Translations under genes and position numbers: made by a program | In this document: positions 60,191 through 64,000 of the stretch, piece by piece | Position numbering within the stretch: position 1 is the stretch's first letter | How the letters are laid out: each line of letters begins with the position of its first letter | Source of the DNA: Rhynchospora pubera | Lineage: Eukaryota; Streptophyta; Magnoliopsida; Poales; Cyperaceae | Direction: 5' to 3' | Assembly: GCA_028095005.1 (NCBI GenBank) | Contig: CM051460.1 | Location: 149,105,461 to 149,169,460 of the forward strand | Length of the DNA stretch: 64,000 nucleotides | The notes under the pieces: model-generated | Database searches by the model: none | Seen by the model: only the letters and a program-made list of their open reading frames with translations | What the model was told of the DNA's origin: nothing

Positions 60191-60610
60191 AGAGAGAGAG
60201 ATTGGCTAAAGTATACTCTAGCATACAGATCAAATCCGTATGCTAGAGTTGTTTCTCAAAATCTAAAATTCAAACAGTCGATCCAAATCGTTCAAGTTGT
60301 TCTCCATGTAAAAATATCCTTCAAGACCAAATTTTACATTTTTTTTGAATTTTTTTGCTATATATTATGCTATTTTCAAATTGAAGGGTCAGAAATACCC
60401 ATTTACAACTCCTTTACCGTGTTTTTTTAAAATAGCATAATATATAGCAAAAAAATTCGAAAAAATATAAATTTTGATTTCCTAGAAGATTTCAATATGG
60501 AGAATAATTTGAAAGGTTCGGATCTATTGTATGCATTTTAAATTTTGAGAAACGACTCCAGCATACGTACTATCTGTATACTGGAGTATACTTTAGCCAA
60601 TCTCTCTCTC
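60191..60610. mobile_element. Foldback MITE in a TA/GA microsatellite target
   Basis: About 420 bp. Ends are GAGATTGGCTAAAGTATACT and AGTATACTTTAGCCAATCTC, and the complementarity continues inward (CTCTAGCATACAGAT versus ATCTGTATACTGGAG). A central GCTATATATTATGCTATTTT / AAAATAGCATAATATATAGC stem is also present. It is flanked by TATATATA on both sides. The whole element could fold into one long hairpin. Confidence 0.85.
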
Positions 60611-61647
60611 TATATATTTCTTGCAGTAGACGAGCAAATGGTAAACAGATCTCCGCAGTCATTAGGGACTTTTTTCCCAAAGGGCTTAAATTATTTTTTT
60701 AATATCAGGAAGGGCTGCGCACTTTAAAAAATTTCCAAAAGGACCTATATGCATAAAATTATTATGCTATCATTAAGATTTAAGAGTATAAAATTTTAGA
60801 ATGAGAACATAATAAACTGGTATGTAAAATTACTATTCTATCAATACTTCATTAGTAGTATAAATTTACATAAATTACTTTTTTAAGAAAAAGTTTCACA
60901 AATTTTTTTGAGAATGTTGTAGGGCGAGACGTTTTTACTATGGATGCACCTTTCTTTTCTCGATAGGCCCTTTTGGATAATTTTAGGAGGAGCTAAGCCC
61001 TAATGTAAATTTCAAGAAGAATTTCGGTCCTTTTGGAAAAAAAAGCACCCCTCTAATTAATTTTAGAATTAATTTTGAACACAAGAGCACTATCTTCCTT
61101 AGTTCAAAACCAGAAAAATTTGCCAAGTTCCCTAGTGTAAATACATATAATTTTGAGATTTGTTTATCGTCATTAGAAGTGGGATTAAGTGCTACTGCTA
61201 CTACCTATTTGGTAACGGATTCTTAAGTAAAAGTAACGGAGTTTGGTGGTTAAAACGTAGATGCATCAGTTTGCATTAATTAGAGATGAAGTTTCATCAT
61301 TTGAGCGCCATATGAGTCAATTATCCCACGTCAATGGAGAAAACAGAACGTGTGAAAATTCACATAATTTCAAAGAAAAAGCATATGGTATGATTTGACT
61401 TGCAAAGTTGCAAATACTAAGAGATTCGCTTTTTTATTTTTTTATAAGACTACGGGTGATGACGTAAATTTACTACTATGACCAACAAATTTCAATAAAT
61501 ATAAAATAACTAATTGCAACATATATCGATATGGATTACATGAAATCAAAAATAAACAAAAAAAAAAGAACTCCATAGTGCATAGCACTTGCAAATACTG
61601 TACAGTGTATAGCATATTGTATGAATGAAAAGAATTAATGTATAAAA
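60611..61647. other. AT-rich spacer downstream of copy E
   Basis: No gene is seen. A pair of inverted blocks around 60675-60750 and 60960-61045 (CCAAAGGGCTTA / TAAGCCCT and CCAAAAGGACC / GGTCCTTTTGG) suggests another old foldback repeat of about 370 bp. Confidence 0.5.
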
Positions 61648-63646
61648 TTACATCTCCACTATAATCTTTCCCGTTGCATGACCATCAGCACTCTTAGTCC
61701 ATGCCTCTTGCGCTCTGTCAAATGGGTATTTGGAATCAATAACTGTTTTAAGTTTCCCTTCTTTTATCAACCCAACAAGAAATTGCAAATCATCTTTTCC
61801 GAGAGACACACCGATTATCTTAATTTTCTTTTTTGAGAAGGTGAACATCCCACAAATGAACGCTAAAATGATTGAAAAATTAGGCTGTGCTACCCCCAGA
61901 ACTACACCGTTGTCGCTTAAGTTGGACTTAAGTGTTTGCCAGGAGATTGCCGGGGCACAATTTATGATGTAGTCATATTTCTTGCCAGATGAGTTCTTCA
62001 GAGTCTGACCTATATTGAAGAAAAGCACATTGCCAAATTAATTTTAGAATAGTGCATTTATCAAAGTATAAAGTACAAACTGTTCTGATCAAGTCAAGTT
62101 TGCTGCATTTAACCCCAATTATCAAACGATACTATAATTATTGGTAAATAGTAATGGTTGACCAATATTAAGATTTTGAATTAAAGATATGATTAAGGTC
62201 CTCAAGGACTACAATCAATCTGCTGGAATTTAAGAAGAATTCATTAATTAGTAAGTTGTAACAATGTTGGTACCACTGGTCTTACTACACCGGTACCACA
62301 AAGTAGCATATTTAAACAATGTGATCCTAGTTGCTTTTCTTTACACAATTTAATTTCTTTATTTTACTTGAGCATAATTAAGTCTTACTGACATCTCAAC
62401 TGAGACTTAGTTTTCAATACATGGTCAGATAAGCAATTTTAGGAATATAATTGTATAAATTGAGCACCATAGTGTCAATTACCTTCAGGAGTATTGTAGT
62501 CAAGGACTTCATCAGCCCCCAAGCTTCTGACCAGGTCAATATTTCTGGTACCACAAGTTGCTGTCACATGGTGACCCCCCAGCTTTGCCAGCTGTACTGC
62601 ATAAGTCCCGACCCCACCTGAGGCAGCCGTGACGAGAACGTTTGCCCCCTTTCCCGTGCCATCGAACTTAGTCCCGATCAATTGGAGTGACTGCAGTGCT
62701 GTCAGGCCTGCTATTGGTAGCCCAGCTGCATCTGCAGGAGACACTTCCTCGGGCCTGACTACAGTATCTCTTTCTGAAGCCACGGCATATTCGGCAAGCC
62801 CACCACCTTTCTGCACAAGTGTAAAATTGAACACCAAAAGACGACCCAATTAGAAAAGAAAAATGAAAATTTAGTCAGAGGGATGGAAAGGAATGTTGGC
62901 TAAGTATTTACATACCCCAAAATGAAGCTTGCATACAACCTTGTGACCAACTTTAAATGCAGTTACTTCAGACCCGATGTTAACCACTTCGCCTGAGATA
63001 TCCGTAGCTGTTGCAGGAGTAGATAACAAATTAGCTTATTGGCATTTTCTTGTTCAATATTATTATGTAAGACCAACAGACTTGTGTGCTTACCAGGAGT
63101 AAAGGGGAATTTAAATGGCATAAATGGCCGAAGCATTCCTTTCTGAATTTTCCAATCTGCTGTGTTGATGCTTGATGCTTCTACTTTAACCAACACCTCG
63201 TCTTTTTTGGGTTGTGGAATTGGAATTTCAACATTCTGCATTCAAACTCAAATATACTTAATATACTAAACCATATATGCTACTTACTTGTACCAAAGAT
63301 AGCAAAATAATACCATTTTAACGGATTGATTTGAGACTTTAAGGTTTATGACTTGTACCAAAGATATTCTACACCACTCTGCAACCATATAACGGAATGT
63401 CACAGAATCAATGTTAACGTAGACAATTTCTTGGCTTATTTCATTTGGGCTGTAAGAACAAGGCACTTAATTAATTTAAGTATGTAACAATAGTTCAAAA
63501 CCGGAGTAGATGTAGATCTCCTAATAATAGAAAGAAAAATATAAACGAGAATGAGAAGAAAAAAAAAAAGGGACCTGAAGAGAGGCAATGCCACCACCAT
63601 AGCGCTTGTACTGTATGGCATGCATGATCAACCCCGCGCCAGCCAT
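61648..63646 (-). CDS. ceQORH-like NAD(P)H-dependent quinone/enone oxidoreductase, copy E
   Basis: Five GT-AG exons: 63646-63575, 63235-63094, 63007-62916, 62810-62483, 62009-61648, giving 331 aa. The protein starts MAGAGLIMHAIQYKRYGGG and contains SINTADWKIQKGMLRPF, TDISGEVVNIGSEV, KGGGLAEYAVASE, the nucleotide-binding AASGGVG, CGTRNIDLVRSLGADEVLDY, NSSGKKYDYIINC and the C-terminal GHATGKIIVEM. An extra intron follows TPEG relative to copies B and C. NTAD replaces the usual NPVD, a small change in a conserved block. An upstream in-frame ATG at 63727 would add a hydrophobic leader, but the homologous start at 63646 matches the family. It appears functional and is the only intact member of the D/E subgroup here. 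Confidence 0.92.
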
Positions 63647-64000
63647 GTGTTTTATTCTACCAATAGCAAAAAGCAGAGCAATGCTAATACAGAGAAATTT
63701 GAGGGTTGATTTGAAAATTCGAGGCACTGAAGTATAGAACTTAAGAACGAAGAGCTTTACACTGATGAATATAGAATTAGAGACGATGAGTCAATATATA
63801 TAATTTCGTTATACAAGAAACAGAGAAGCAATTTATATTCTTATATTATGAAAGAGGACATTTGTTTGCTTGGTTTCCAAGATGGAATAGTTGACCGAAT
63901 TTAGTTATGTTATACTCGGTTTTAAATTTCAATCTTCCACGGCAAGCCAATTGAAGAAAAAACTATGGGATCTTTGTTTACTAATTTAATTAGCATTTCC
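63647..64000. promoter_or_regulatory. Copy E upstream region
   Basis: AT-rich sequence to the end of the window. There is a TATATATAA run at 63795-63803, about 150 bp upstream of the start codon, which could be a TATA box. Nothing else can be assigned. Confidence 0.4.

Noticed and set aside
63521..63727. Upstream in-frame ATG of copy E giving a hydrophobic N-terminal extension
   Set aside because: The family start aligns with 63646, other copies lack the extension, and the extra segment is AT-rich leader sequence.
1..64000. CRISPR arrays, bacterial operons, rRNA or clear tRNA genes
   Set aside because: None seen by eye; the window is plant nuclear DNA. A tRNA scan would be the decisive test for tRNA genes.

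Overview
This window is nuclear DNA of a flowering plant, most likely a eudicot. The evidence is intron-rich genes with short exons and AT-rich introns, a full plant-type RAD50, the plant-only immune regulator EDS1, a family of chloroplast-envelope quinone-oxidoreductase-like genes, and many plant DNA transposons (Helitron, MULE, hAT and MITEs). I cannot name a species.

Layout. 1-13.2 kb is a transposon-rich block. A Helitron remnant carries a spliced RPA1-like gene and ends with a hairpin and CTAG at 2350. A 3.6 kb Mutator-like element with a 10-bp target duplication occupies 6820-10465. A second Helitron 3' end is at 13167, with an unidentified spliced gene fragment just upstream. 14.2-17.3 kb holds EDS1 on the minus strand (4 coding exons, 621 aa predicted). 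20.1-35.0 kb holds RAD50 on the plus strand (26 coding exons, 1316 aa predicted). The two genes are divergent, about 2.8 kb apart.

35.5-63.7 kb is a tandem family of ceQORH-like NAD(P)H-dependent reductases, all on the minus strand. It consists of a frameshifted 3' fragment (A), two intact 329-aa genes (B, C), a nonsense-bearing copy with a non-GT donor (D), and an intact 331-aa copy (E). B/C and D/E form two subgroups that differ by one intron. Between D and E lie a second MULE (9-bp target duplication, with a decayed FAR1-domain fragment), a 685-bp hAT element with an exact 8-bp duplication, several MITEs and a small intronless gene for a 146-aa hydrophobic protein.

How the genes relate. 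RAD50 (double-strand break repair) and EDS1 (NLR immune signalling) have no obvious joint pathway; their adjacency looks like genome order. The reductase cluster is a local birth-and-death array. Fragments matching RAD50 intron 5 sit downstream of both B and C, so the founding duplication apparently carried or acquired RAD50-derived DNA. I did not find a clearly new biological system. The most unusual items are the RAD50-intron copies beside the reductase genes, the intron difference and decay within the array, a 37-base C tract inside a RAD50 intron, and the Helitron-associated RPA and captured exons.
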